Assembly: GCF_042680125.1 (NCBI RefSeq) | Contig: NZ_JBHTNY010000027.1 | Length of the DNA stretch: 64,000 nt | Direction: 5' to 3' (one strand) | From: Robinsoniella peoriensis | GTDB lineage: Bacteria; Bacillota; Clostridia; Lachnospirales; Lachnospiraceae | Shown: positions 55,095-63,604 of the stretch, one piece after another | Position numbering within the stretch: the first letter of the stretch is position 1 | Layout: each line of letters opens with the position of its first letter | Position numbers and translations under genes: made by a program | The notes under the pieces: model-generated | Database searches by the model: none | Told to the model about the DNA's origin: nothing | Seen by the model: only the letters and a program-made list of their open reading frames with translations

Positions 55095-55146
55095 AGCCGT
55101 ATCTGATCACAGTTACAAGCTATAGTAATTGGGTTCGGATACGGCT
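55095..55146 (-). terminator. hairpin after the hydrogenase fusion gene
   Basis: Arms AGCCGTATC and GATACGGCT with an inner TTAC/GTAA pair. On the minus strand only a weak T run follows, so termination is likely but not certain. Confidence 0.5.
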
Positions 55147-55167
55147 CACTATTATTTTAAAATAAAT

Positions 55168-58017
55168 TTATGCATGTGAAATATTTGTAAATTCGGATAT
55201 CTCTCTGTCAATGGTGCACAAATCACTGACATTCATATCATGCAGATTTTCATGTCCGGTAATTCTGGCAAAGGTTTTCAAATCCTTAAAACTACAATTC
55301 AGGAAATTTGCCACACGTTTTGCAGATGAATCTACTTTCAAACGTTTTCGAAGCTCCGGATCCTGTGTTGCTACTCCAACCGGACAATTACCACTTCCAC
55401 AGATACGGTATTGCTGGCAAGCCGCTGCGATTAAGCCTGCAGATGCTACTGCTACCGCATCCGCTCCCATGGCGATTGCTTTCGCAAAATCAGATGATAT
55501 ACGCAGACCACCGGTAATAACAAGATCAATGTCAGCACCTGCTTCATCCAGATATTTTCTGGCACGATATAATGCGTAGATCGTTGGCACGCTGGTAGCA
55601 TCCCTTACGATCTTCGGGCTAGCTCCGGTTGCACCGCCCCGTCCGTCAATTGTAATAAAATCAGGTTTGGCAAAGACACAGAATTCCAGATCCTTTTCTA
55701 TTCTTCCAGCAGCTATCTTAATTCCAATCGGCCTTCCTTCCGAAGCGAAACGAAGTTGTTCAACAATGTCACGCAGATCCTCTTTCGTATTGATATCTTC
55801 AAACTTTGATGGACTGATCACATCCTGTCCAATGGGCTTATTTCTAATTTTTGCAATTTCAGGTGTAACCTTGCCTCCTGGAAGATGTCCACCCATTCCT
55901 GGCTTTGTACCCTGACCGATTTTAATTTCAATTGCATCTGCATTTTTCAGATTCTCCGGTGTAACACTGTAATGATTCGGTACATATTCAAAAATGTATT
56001 TATAAGCTGCATCTCTTTCTTCCGGCAAAATTCCGCCTTCGCCGCTGCACATCGCAGTCTTTGCCATTGCACTTCCCTTAGCTAATGCCTCTTTTACCTC
56101 TTTTGATAATGCCCCAAAAGACATATGTGAAATATATACCGGTCCTTCTAAGACCATTGGCTTCTTCGCATGCTTTCCAATTACCGTAGTGATGTCTACC
56201 GGTGCATGTTCATCAAGCGGCGGTGGATTTAACTGGGCACCCAGAATAAGGATATCATCCCAGTTTGGCATTGGCATTCTGGTACCCATCGCTTCGATTA
56301 TTGTTTCTCCGGTCATTGCCATCTGATGAATTTCACTCATAAATCGATTATTGGAGTCTTTCCTGACATATTCTTTTGGATAGGCAAGCGGATTTTCATT
56401 TTCTTCCTCTGATTCCACATCCTGTGCCCTGACAGCTTCCTCCGTCATAGAGCTTTCGGATATCACCACATCAGAATTTAGTGCGCCTAATTTTTCAAAT
56501 ACATTTATCGGATTCTTACAAATCGGGCATTCCTTTAATTCAGTAAAAAGAGCTCCTTCTTTTTCTTCGTCATAAATATATCCGCAGATACTACATTTAA
56601 ACTTTGACATACTTTTCACGCTGCCTTTCATCCCTTCGCCGGAACCTGCGTCCAGATCCCCGCTTCTGTCAAAATAACCGGTATGTAACATTTCTTCTGC
56701 GAGCTTACTTAATGGCTCACCGTAGAAATCTTCATATAATTTAACAATCTCTTCATTTCTATGGCTTAAACGCAGCTCCATGCTTTTATCTCTGTCATAC
56801 AGGCTCTTTATACGCTTCTCTCTTAGCGTGTCACCCAGCCATTTTGTATCCTTAGGCTGACCGCCTCCGCCAATGCATCCGCCAGGGCAGGTCATAACTT
56901 CAACGAAATGATAATCTGCTTCCCCAGTCTTTATTTTTTCCATAAGCTTCTTCGCATTTGCCGTACCATATACTACAGCCACCTTAACATCCAGATCTCC
57001 GATTCGTACACTTGCTTCCTTGATTCCCTGAAGCCCTCTGACCGGTTGGAGATCATACAGTTCTTCCGGCGCTTCTTCTTTGGTAATAAAATGATAGGCT
57101 GTTCGAACAGCTGCTTCCATAACACCGCCGGTATTCCCAAAAATCACACCTGCACCTGATGCTTCACCCATGAAATCATCGTAGTCTGAACCTTCAAGAG
57201 ACACAAAATCAATTTCTTCTTCCCGCGCCCATTTTGCCAGTTCTCTGGTAGTAATGACATAATCCATATCCCGCATGCCTTCTATGCCCAGATATTTAGA
57301 CGCTGCATTCATTTCTTCACGCCGAATCTCAAACTTCTTTGCCGTACAGGGAGTTACCGCCACATTAACTATTTTTTCAGGATCAATTCCCATTTTTTTC
57401 GCAAAATAAGTCTTAATGGTAGGTCCCTGCATTCCGATCGGGCTCTTCGCGGTAGAAATATGCTCTCTCATATCCGGATAGTAGGTTTCCACAAACTTTA
57501 CCCAGGCAGGACAGCAGCTGGTAAACTGGGGCAGCGGCTTATTTGCTTTTGTCACACGTTCCACCAATTCACTGGCTTCTTCCATAATGGTCAGATCCGC
57601 CGCAAAATTAGTATCCAGAACATAGTCCGCTCCAAGTCTGCGGATGAGTGCCACCATTTGATCCTGGACAAAACTTCCTTCCTCCAGACCGAATTCTTCA
57701 CCAAGCGCCGCTCTGACAGAGGGGGATGTACTGAATATGACAATTTTCTCTTCTGCTTTTACTGCTTCACGAACCTGGTCGTATTCATAGACTTCCGTTA
57801 TACTTTCCACCGGACAGACATTAGCACACTGACCGCAGTGTATACAGATTGGGATATCTCCTGTCTTTCTCAAATCATATGTTCCTGCTACTGCAATGTC
57901 GTTTGTACAGACCTGTTTGCACTGACCGCACTTGATACATTTTTCCTCATGACGCTGAATAGATGGATTGCCGGGCTCGATTGGTACCCGGATGTCTGTA
58001 AACTGATGTTTGCTCAT
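55168..58017 (-). CDS. [FeFe]-hydrogenase / rubredoxin / glutamate synthase-domain fusion
   Basis: A 949-residue three-part protein. First, two [4Fe-4S] ferredoxin motifs (CIKCGQCKQVC near 28 and CIHCGQCANVC near 58) and an H-cluster domain with TSCCPAW near 167, TPCTAKKFE near 224 and MTCPGGCIGGGGQP near 374. All four cluster Cys are kept, but the usual Met of the second motif is Thr, as in group B-like enzymes. Next, a rubredoxin-like knuckle pair (CSICGYIYDEE, CPICKN) near 472-505. Last, the FMN-binding central domain of glutamate synthase (about 555-895; SHMSFGALS, GQGTKPGMGGHLPGGKV, and a 3Fe-4S motif CQQYRICGSGNCPVGVATQ). The likely path is electrons between ferredoxin, H-cluster, rubredoxin and FMN. 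Start: ATG at 58015-58017, after AAAGGAAAAG. Confidence 0.92.
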   Translation of the reverse strand: MSKHQFTDIRVPIEPGNPSIQRHEEKCIKCGQCKQVCTNDIAVAGTYDLRKTGDIPICIHCGQCANVCPVESITEVYEYDQVREAVKAEEKIVIFSTSPSVRAALGEEFGLEEGSFVQDQMVALIRRLGADYVLDTNFAADLTIMEEASELVERVTKANKPLPQFTSCCPAWVKFVETYYPDMREHISTAKSPIGMQGPTIKTYFAKKMGIDPEKIVNVAVTPCTAKKFEIRREEMNAASKYLGIEGMRDMDYVITTRELAKWAREEEIDFVSLEGSDYDDFMGEASGAGVIFGNTGGVMEAAVRTAYHFITKEEAPEELYDLQPVRGLQGIKEASVRIGDLDVKVAVVYGTANAKKLMEKIKTGEADYHFVEVMTCPGGCIGGGGQPKDTKWLGDTLREKRIKSLYDRDKSMELRLSHRNEEIVKLYEDFYGEPLSKLAEEMLHTGYFDRSGDLDAGSGEGMKGSVKSMSKFKCSICGYIYDEEKEGALFTELKECPICKNPINVFEKLGALNSDVVISESSMTEEAVRAQDVESEEENENPLAYPKEYVRKDSNNRFMSEIHQMAMTGETIIEAMGTRMPMPNWDDILILGAQLNPPPLDEHAPVDITTVIGKHAKKPMVLEGPVYISHMSFGALSKEVKEALAKGSAMAKTAMCSGEGGILPEERDAAYKYIFEYVPNHYSVTPENLKNADAIEIKIGQGTKPGMGGHLPGGKVTPEIAKIRNKPIGQDVISPSKFEDINTKEDLRDIVEQLRFASEGRPIGIKIAAGRIEKDLEFCVFAKPDFITIDGRGGATGASPKIVRDATSVPTIYALYRARKYLDEAGADIDLVITGGLRISSDFAKAIAMGADAVAVASAGLIAAACQQYRICGSGNCPVGVATQDPELRKRLKVDSSAKRVANFLNCSFKDLKTFARITGHENLHDMNVSDLCTIDREISEFTNISHA

Positions 58018-58104
58018 ATGTACTTTTCCTTTCACATTCTTTGATATTAGTAATGATTACTATTATTAATTATAGGACATTTTCCATCTTCTGTCAACGA
58101 TATA

Positions 58105-58578
58105 TTAACCGATTCTTTTACCGCATTGTCCACAGAATTTTGCATCTGTCTCAACATCATTTCCACAGTCGGGGCATTTCCTGCCTTCTGTTTTTAATTT
58201 TGCTCCACATTCCTTGCAGAAAGCATGATCACAGGGATTCGCTGCTCCGCACTCTGCACAGACTGTACAGTCTTCCTCTTCACATTCTTCTTTAGTTTCC
58301 TCTTCCCTGCCCTTTCTTCCCGACTGCAGGTCAAATAGTTCTTCTTCTGCTGTCTGACGCTGTCTTCTGGCTGCTAAAAGCTTATTAAGATCTTCAGGAA
58401 AGCGAATTTCCCCATCCTGTTCCAATGCCTTTTTACCAACTTCTTTATAAATCTCATCCTCTTTTGCTTTAAACTTTTTAATATCACTTTGCAGCTGAAA
58501 AGCTCTGATACACGGGTCATCCTCTGGCATTAGTTCAGATAAGCCTTTCATTAAACTACTAAATATATCTCCTGTCAT
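58105..58578 (-). CDS. double zinc-ribbon protein
   Basis: A protein of about 157 residues with a helical N-terminal half (LQSDIKKFKAKEDEIYKEVG) and two zinc ribbons near the C-terminus (CAECGAANPCDHAFCKECGAKL and CPDCGNDVETDAKFCGQCGKRIG). It has no membrane segment. Such proteins usually act as adaptors or regulators; the specific role is unknown. The start at 58576-58578 follows CGGAGG by eight bases; the longer frame has no such site. It lies upstream of the hydrogenase fusion on the same strand, about 85 bases away. Confidence 0.8.
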   Translation of the reverse strand: MTGDIFSSLMKGLSELMPEDDPCIRAFQLQSDIKKFKAKEDEIYKEVGKKALEQDGEIRFPEDLNKLLAARRQRQTAEEELFDLQSGRKGREEETKEECEEEDCTVCAECGAANPCDHAFCKECGAKLKTEGRKCPDCGNDVETDAKFCGQCGKRIG

Positions 58579-58734
58579 TTTGTTTACCTCCGTATTATTA
58601 TCTATTCTTTTGGTTTTCTCTGCAACTAACAACTGATATTTCAAGCCGTTACCTGAATTATACCACAAGTAACCTTTTTATCAAATATTTGTCTGTAATT
58701 TTTAATAAAATTCTAATATTTTTTATCTCCTTAT

Positions 58735-59128
58735 GAGTAGTTTAAGAAGACGCTTTGTATCTAGTACAGCGAAATATTTCAGCTTAAATTTGGGTTTAGC
58801 TGATTAAGACGCTTTGTAAATGATAGGTAGTGTACAGAAAGATGGGGGTGGGAAACTGGCATGGGCTCCGTCAGCTGGCCGCAGAACTGGTATTTTCTAA
58901 CCTTTCCGAAGCGCTTTTTGGCGGCACGCGGGCAGTGAGCTGCGAAATGCATCAGGATTTCGGAGCGAATGCCCGCGTGCCGCCAAAAAGCGCTCCGGGA
59001 AGGTTAGAAAATGCCAGTTCTGCGGTAAGCCTTCCAAACGCCTGCCATGGTCCGCCCCCTTCTCTTTCCGCGCACTACTTCAATCTACAAAGCGTCACTA
59101 CTCAACAAAACCCCAATTTAAGCTGAAA
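58735..59128. mobile_element. composite palindromic (MITE-like) element with long hairpin
   Basis: Outer ends TTTCAGCTTAAATTTGGGTTT (near 58778) and AAACCCCAATTTAAGCTGAAA (near 59108) are inverted repeats. Inside them GACGCTTTGTA and TACAAAGCGTC form a second pair, and inside that lies the 56-bp-arm hairpin at 58879-59025. A GAGTAG...GACGCTTTGTA motif occurs at 58735 as well. The centre is GC-rich compared with its surroundings. No transposase gene is present, so it would be moved in trans. Parts match the decayed locus at 8.4-8.6 kb. I know of no named family. Confidence 0.7.
58879..59025 (+). repeat. long inverted repeat, 56-bp arms, 35-bp loop
   Basis: Left arm 58879-58934, right arm 58970-59025. 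Fifty-three of 56 pairs are perfect; as plus-strand RNA two of the other three are G-U pairs and one is A-C. The loop itself holds CGAAAT / ATTTCG. Key sequence: TGGCGGCACGCGGGCA in the left arm and its complement in the right. Confidence 0.9.
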
Positions 59129-59161
59129 TTGTTCGCTCTGGAGCGTGTTCTCAACTCCCCT

Positions 59162-59192
59162 TTGTCACATCACGGATATCCGGGAATATATT
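59162..59192 (+). promoter_or_regulatory. possible promoter of the MntP-like gene with palindrome
   Basis: TTGTCA (59162-59167) and TATATT (59187-59192) with a rather long 19-base spacer. The spacer contains the palindrome CGGATATCCG (59173-59182). Confidence 0.4.
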
Positions 59193-59199
59193 ATATAGA

Positions 59200-59262
59200 G
59201 GTGATAATCCGTTTACAGCTGTCACCATCCTGATTTGAATGCCTGCAAAGGCAGGCAGATGG
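59200..59262 (+). promoter_or_regulatory. structured leader of the MntP-like gene
   Basis: Two hairpins: GGTGA/TCACC (about 59200-59226) and GCCTGC-AAAG-GCAGGC, which is followed by AGATGGGAG, the ribosome site of the gene. The second hairpin and its ribosome site resemble the Lrp leader (CAGGCAGATAGGAG). I do not see the yybP-ykoY manganese riboswitch consensus. Confidence 0.45.
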
Positions 59263-59272
59263 GAGTTTTAAT

Positions 59273-59827
59273 ATGTCAATCATGTTTCCGCTTTTGATTG
59301 GTATCGCAGTCAATCTGGATAACTTTGTTATCGGAATGAATATGGGGATACGCGGTCAGAAGCTTACCATATTTTCTAACTTTCTAATAGGTCTGACAAC
59401 CGGAGTCTGCGCTTTCGGCTCAACCTATGCTGCCAGGTTAATTACCGGAAACTTCCTGGTATATACAAATTTTATAGGTGCTGTAATTATGATTTTCTTT
59501 GGTTACTTCTGCCTGATCAAAGATTCTATTCCCAAAAATACCCAGGACCAGGAAAACGAAACAGATTTCTGCGCACCCTGTATGCAGGAAACTGTCTTTC
59601 TGGGGTTTGTACTTGCAATCAACTGCATCCCCCCTTCTTTCAGTGCCGGTGTCATGAATATGTCTCCACTGTATATTGCATTTTTCGCAGCTTTGTTTTC
59701 CTGTATTTCTATGCATGTAAGCAACCGTTTAGGATACCGGCTGCTTCATTTCCGGTTTATTAAAATGTTATCTCCTGCTTCCTCCATTCTGTTAATTGCA
59801 ATTGGTATTATCGAATTGATTGTATGA
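59273..59827 (+). CDS. MntP/YtaF-like small membrane transporter
   Basis: A 184-residue membrane protein with about six helices in two similar halves, as in MntP manganese exporters and YtaF sporulation proteins. The first helix has GIAVNLDNFVIGMNMGIRG with the buried Asp, and the second half has LAINCIPPSFSAGVMN, where the usual Asp is not seen. A loop with CAPCMQ separates the halves. GGGAG lies seven bases before ATG. Manganese export is the family role; YtaF-type function is the alternative. Confidence 0.8.
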   Translation: MSIMFPLLIGIAVNLDNFVIGMNMGIRGQKLTIFSNFLIGLTTGVCAFGSTYAARLITGNFLVYTNFIGAVIMIFFGYFCLIKDSIPKNTQDQENETDFCAPCMQETVFLGFVLAINCIPPSFSAGVMNMSPLYIAFFAALFSCISMHVSNRLGYRLLHFRFIKMLSPASSILLIAIGIIELIV

Positions 59828-59843
59828 CGTTCTGGTGTGAAGG

Positions 59844-59889
59844 ATCGAAAAGAGCAGAGAATTATTAAATCATCTCTGCTCTTTTCGAT
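59844..59889. terminator. bidirectional rho-independent terminator
   Basis: Perfect 17-bp arms ATCGAAAAGAGCAGAGA and TCTCTGCTCTTTTCGAT around a 12-base loop. It lies between the converging MntP-like gene and the small membrane protein gene. Confidence 0.8.
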
Positions 59890-59896
59890 GTGCTGT

Positions 59897-60100
59897 TTAT
59901 TTCTTAAGTGTATTTTTGATTTGTATGACTATTTGCCGGAAAGAACTGCAGCAGTGATAATTGCCATATCTAATGATGATTCCCATTATTCCGCATATCA
60001 CCACCGCCGCTAAAAATAACTCACTGGGAATCATTTTCAGAAAGTTTAATGTCAGAACGACTACAATGAGAGTTCCGTTGATTACACCATATTTTTCCAT
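59897..60100 (-). CDS. small two-helix membrane protein, 67 residues
   Basis: MEKYGVINGTLIVVVLTLNF begins the first helix; a second (LFLAAVVICGIMGIII) follows, then a basic tail. GGAGGTGG six bases before ATG is one of the best ribosome sites in the window, so it is very likely made. It lies downstream of the GntR/ABC-2 genes on the same strand with about 57 bases between, and may be part of that operon. No family recognised. Confidence 0.7.
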   Translation of the reverse strand: MEKYGVINGTLIVVVLTLNFLKMIPSELFLAAVVICGIMGIIIRYGNYHCCSSFRQIVIQIKNTLKK

Positions 60101-60157
60101 GTATCCACCTCCAGGATCTTAGCTGAATAAAAATAAATGCAGCATGCTTAAATGAAT

Positions 60158-60817
60158 TTATATCTCCTGTTTTTCGCAGATCCGGATGCTGACCATAAAA
60201 GATATAACAGCCATAATGCAAACTATAACAAAAAAGCCTGCTGTAATTAAATATCCATTATTCATGACAAACTGAAAAATCTCCTGGTAGGAACCAATCT
60301 TTTCCTGCGTGGTGGAAAATAGCAGGGCAACCAGTCCGGCTGCCAAGATCGGCATGACTCCAATCAGGCTTCTCCCTTTCACAATTCCCACTTTGTATAC
60401 AAAAGGATACATGATCAGACATGCTGCAATATCCATTAATACCCCGCAGACAAATAGACCCATATCCAAACCAGTAATCTGTACACCAAAACTGCCGGAA
60501 ATAACAGCAACCAGCAGACCTCCCAGCATTTGTACGAGGGCACTTGTCAGCAGAAACAGATATCGTCCCAATACCATATTCTTTACCGTAGCAGGCAGAG
60601 ATACATAAAATACTTTTATTTTCTGGCTTTCTTCTCCCAGAAAAGGCGTCATTGCCAATGTAGGAAAAAGAAAGATCAGCATAAATGCCCCCATAACAAA
60701 GGAGCTCTGGAATATCACGAACAAAAATACCACAACCGGATAGAAGAACACAATTTTATTCATCATAGCTAATGTTCCAAAATCCATTTTCAAAAAACGC
60801 ATTGTATTACCTGTCAT
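60158..60817 (-). CDS. ABC-2 type transporter permease
   Basis: A 219-residue membrane protein with about six helices, typical of the short ABC-2 permeases of YtrA-controlled operons. It keeps LPATVKNMVLGRYLFLL after the first helices, as expected of the ABC2_membrane_5 group. The ATG overlaps the last four bases of the ATPase gene, and GGGGTGAG precedes it. With the ATPase it forms an exporter; in Firmicutes such systems answer cell-wall or peptide stress. The substrate is unknown. Confidence 0.88.
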   Translation of the reverse strand: MTGNTMRFLKMDFGTLAMMNKIVFFYPVVVFLFVIFQSSFVMGAFMLIFLFPTLAMTPFLGEESQKIKVFYVSLPATVKNMVLGRYLFLLTSALVQMLGGLLVAVISGSFGVQITGLDMGLFVCGVLMDIAACLIMYPFVYKVGIVKGRSLIGVMPILAAGLVALLFSTTQEKIGSYQEIFQFVMNNGYLITAGFFVIVCIMAVISFMVSIRICEKQEI

Positions 60818-61671
60818 CTTTTTCTCACCCCCTGAATATAAAACACTATGATCTGCTCTATACTTGGCTTTTCAACAAGAAAATCCTTACGTATATATTC
60901 CAGCTGTTCCGTTTCCAAAAGTCCTTCAAATCCAATCTGGGTTTTCTTCGCACCAATCAGCTTTTTTTCCAGATCTCCCGTCAGATCCTCCAAACCTCCT
61001 TTAATCACCACGTATTTATCCAGGATTTCATCCTTGGTGTCAAAGAATACTTTATTGCCCTGATTCAGAAAGAAAATAAAATCTGCAACCTGATCCAGAT
61101 CGCTCATAATATGCGTGGAAAGCAGAACACTCCGCTCCCCATCTTCAATGTATTCCTGGAGTTCTTCCAGAATTTCCGTGCGGATGACCGGATCCAGCCC
61201 GCTTGTAGCTTCATCCATAATCAAAATCTTCGTATCCCTGGACAATGCGCAGGCAAACATGATCCGAACCTTCATTCCCTTGGAAAACTCTTTTATTTTC
61301 TGATCTTTAGGAAGATTCCATTTGGTGAGATAGTCATAAAATACTTTCTTTTGGAATGACGGATAAAATCCTGCCAGTATTGCCGCAAGTTTTGCAGCGG
61401 TATATTCTCCCGGGAGATAACACTCATCCGCAATATAGCCGATCTGGTCTTTATATTTTATTTCATCTTCCTCAAAGGTAATGCCATTTACCCTGATCGT
61501 ACCCATTTCGTGTTTTAACTGTTCCATAATCAGCTTAATCGTCGTGGTTTTTCCTGCTCCATTCTGTCCTACATATCCGCAAATATAGCCTGCCGGAATC
61601 TGAAAGCTGATATCATTCAGTTGAAATCCACCTCTCTGTTTAGATAAGCCTTCTACTTCTAATATGTTCAT
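60814..61671 (-). CDS. ABC transporter ATP-binding protein
   Basis: A 285-residue ATPase. Walker A is GQNGAGKTTTIKLIM near 37, the signature is FSKGMKVRIMFACALS near 135, where Met replaces the usual Gln, and Walker B is ILIMDEATSGLDP, followed by the switch His in LLSTHIMSDLDQ. The start is the ATG at 61669-61671, eight bases after GAGGAG. Gene order GntR, ATPase, permease is typical of the YtrABC kind. Confidence 0.93.
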   Translation of the reverse strand: MNILEVEGLSKQRGGFQLNDISFQIPAGYICGYVGQNGAGKTTTIKLIMEQLKHEMGTIRVNGITFEEDEIKYKDQIGYIADECYLPGEYTAAKLAAILAGFYPSFQKKVFYDYLTKWNLPKDQKIKEFSKGMKVRIMFACALSRDTKILIMDEATSGLDPVIRTEILEELQEYIEDGERSVLLSTHIMSDLDQVADFIFFLNQGNKVFFDTKDEILDKYVVIKGGLEDLTGDLEKKLIGAKKTQIGFEGLLETEQLEYIRKDFLVEKPSIEQIIVFYIQGVRKR

Positions 61672-61676
61672 ACATT

Positions 61677-62051
61677 TCACTCCTCATGTAATAATGCCTC
61701 TAAGATACCTACTAACTCTTCTTTCTGAATCTGCGCATACCGAGCATTTTCAATTGCTGTTTCAAATGCCTGTTCAATTCTCTTCAGATACTGCTCGCGA
61801 ACCATTTCATTATCCCTTGGCAGAACAACGCTGCCTTTGCCCTGCCGGGCTGCAACAAACCCCTCCTGTTCTAATTCACTGTAAGCCCTGGTTGTTGTGA
61901 TTACGCTGATTCCCAGATTCTTAGCCAGCTGCCGGATAGAAGGAAGTGTCTCTCCTTCCGGAATTGTCCCATTCATAATCTGCTCTTTTATCTGCTCTTT
62001 TATTTGTACATAAATCGGTAGCTCCGACTGGTTTGAAACAATGACTTTCAA
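61677..62051 (-). CDS. GntR family regulator, YtrA subfamily
   Basis: A regulator of about 124 residues. The winged helix is LPSIRQLAKNLGISVITTTR, followed by a short YtrA-type C-terminal dimerisation helix pair. I chose a TTG start at 62049-62051 (MKVIVSNQSELPIYVQ), seven bases after AAGGAG; a longer frame also begins with TTG but includes that site. YtrA proteins repress their own operon with the downstream ABC genes. The ATPase gene starts just after this gene ends. Confidence 0.9.
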   Translation of the reverse strand: MKVIVSNQSELPIYVQIKEQIKEQIMNGTIPEGETLPSIRQLAKNLGISVITTTRAYSELEQEGFVAARQGKGSVVLPRDNEMVREQYLKRIEQAFETAIENARYAQIQKEELVGILEALLHEE

Positions 62052-62089
62052 ACGATCACTCCTTATCAATATTGATATTATAGTATATA

Positions 62090-62130
62090 CTGTATATATA
62101 TCATTATATACAGTTGTTTGTATTTGTCAA
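62090..62130 (-). promoter_or_regulatory. promoter and inverted-repeat operator of the GntR operon
   Basis: On the minus strand TTGACA (plus 62125-62130), 16 bases, TATAAT (62103-62108). The inverted repeat CTGTATATA ... TATATACAG (62090-62113) covers the -10 box, as expected of an autorepressor. Confidence 0.75.
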
Positions 62131-62190
62131 TAGTAAATTCCAAAATAAAATGATTCACCCATGATTCACCCTATAGCGATATGTATAATA

Positions 62191-62260
62191 GAGTAGAGAG
62201 ATGACTGCAAAAGTTATCTCCCTCTCATTGAACCGTACGTACGGGTCTCGTATACGGCTC
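62191..62260 (-). ncRNA. group II intron domains V and VI
   Basis: Domain V at 62230-62260 reads GAGCCGTATACG, loop, CGTACGTACGGTTC on the minus strand, the classic catalytic hairpin form. Domain VI (about 62191-62227) pairs GAGGGAGAT with ATCTCTCT around the branch region and ends near CTACTCTAT. The intron's 3' end should be near 62185-62190. Confidence 0.75.
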
Positions 62261-62278
62261 TACAATTTATATTCCAAC

Positions 62279-63562
62279 TTATCTTAGATAGTAATTTAAA
62301 GGATTGAGCAAACCGGCTCCGTCCTTTATTTTATTTTCAAGCAAATCAGGACTGATAATAAAGTTCACAACATTCATTCCACTTCGTCTGTACCAACCAA
62401 GCCTTGAATTCGCCACTTTATAAATAGATTCTTGGTCGAAACCATTCTTATTCTTTTGATTGAGATAACATAGATTTCTGTATATTGTCTTAGGTGTTTT
62501 CCATTGTTTTATAATTATCACTCTTATCTTGTGCCTAAGCCATGCCCCAAACTCCTGCATGAATGTTTTCATCATCCCAATCCGAAAGTAATTTATCCAT
62601 CCTCTTACTATTTCATTCACTCGCTTAATGGTTTCTGCAAGCGGACGTGCAATCGCTTTGTTTCTTTTGAGGTATTCACTTAATCTCTGCTTTAGCTTCT
62701 TTTTCTTTTCTGTCGTAGGTTTTGCTTTCCACTTTCCACCGTAATTCAGAAATGTAAATCCAAGATATTTGCTTCTTGTTGGTCTGACTACTTTTGTCTT
62801 TGTTACATTCACTTTTAAGAACAGTTTTCTTTCTATCCAGGATTTCATTACTCTGTTGGCTGCCATCTCACTTTTTGTGAACACCATTGTATCGTCAGCG
62901 TACCTTGTAAAACGAAGTCCTCTCTGTTCCAGTTCCTTATCTAACTTATCAAGATACACATTAGAAAGTACAACTGAAAGAGGTCCCCCTTGCGGCACAC
63001 CTGCCATTGTTGCTTGTTCCAGTCCTTTTTCCATCACACCCGCTTTCAGATATTTCCGAATCAGGTTCAATGTGGTGCTGTCATTTACTTGCTCTCTAAG
63101 AATCTGAATTAATTTGTCATGATTTACTTTATCAAAGAACTGTTCTATATCAATGTCTATTACCCATTCATATCCCTCGTTCAGATACTCCAATGCTTGC
63201 CTAATGGCATCGTGACAACTTCTTCCTGGTCTGAAACCATAACTAAACTCACTGAATATTTCTTCATAAATATCTATAATGGGTTGAGCAATAGCTTGTT
63301 GTACTACTCTGTCTAAAACCGTGGGAATTCCCAATGGTCTCTTCTTTCCATTATCTTTTGGGATATAAACTCGGCGTACTGGCTTTGGCATATAGGTGCG
63401 GTTTCTGATTGATTGGACAATTTCATCTTTGTTTTCCTTGATATATGCACCAAGTTCTTCGACTTCCATTCCGTCAACTCCACCTGCACCTTTATTCGCC
63501 ACTACTTTCTTATAGGCTCTGTTTAGATTTTCCTTTGATATAATCATATCTATTAATTTCAT
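62279..63562 (-). CDS. ltrA: group II intron reverse transcriptase/maturase, no endonuclease domain
   Basis: A 427-residue intron-encoded protein. The reverse transcriptase domain has RVYIPKDNGKKRPLGIP, GFRPGRSCHDA, the catalytic FTRYADDTMVF and VPQGGPLS. The maturase domain (GIIM) covers about 315-395 (RVNEIVRGWINYFRIGMMK). No HNH endonuclease follows, so it is one of the short intron proteins. The start at 63560-63562 follows GAGGAG by eight bases. It should splice its host intron and help it retrohome. Confidence 0.93.
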   Translation of the reverse strand: MKLIDMIISKENLNRAYKKVVANKGAGGVDGMEVEELGAYIKENKDEIVQSIRNRTYMPKPVRRVYIPKDNGKKRPLGIPTVLDRVVQQAIAQPIIDIYEEIFSEFSYGFRPGRSCHDAIRQALEYLNEGYEWVIDIDIEQFFDKVNHDKLIQILREQVNDSTTLNLIRKYLKAGVMEKGLEQATMAGVPQGGPLSVVLSNVYLDKLDKELEQRGLRFTRYADDTMVFTKSEMAANRVMKSWIERKLFLKVNVTKTKVVRPTRSKYLGFTFLNYGGKWKAKPTTEKKKKLKQRLSEYLKRNKAIARPLAETIKRVNEIVRGWINYFRIGMMKTFMQEFGAWLRHKIRVIIIKQWKTPKTIYRNLCYLNQKNKNGFDQESIYKVANSRLGWYRRSGMNVVNFIISPDLLENKIKDGAGLLNPLNYYLR

Positions 63563-63604
63563 TGTCGTTACTCCTCTGATTATCACAAAATTTATGCACA
63601 TCAC

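Noticed and set aside
55460..58044. Plus-strand open frames opposite the hydrogenase fusion
   Set aside because: They are antisense to a gene with clear cluster motifs and have no family features.
58830..59126. 98-codon open frame on the plus strand
   Set aside because: It runs through both arms of the long hairpin; no ribosome site and no protein-like composition.
59200..59262. Manganese (yybP-ykoY) or fluoride riboswitch before the MntP-like gene
   Set aside because: The consensus cores are not present; only two simple hairpins are seen.
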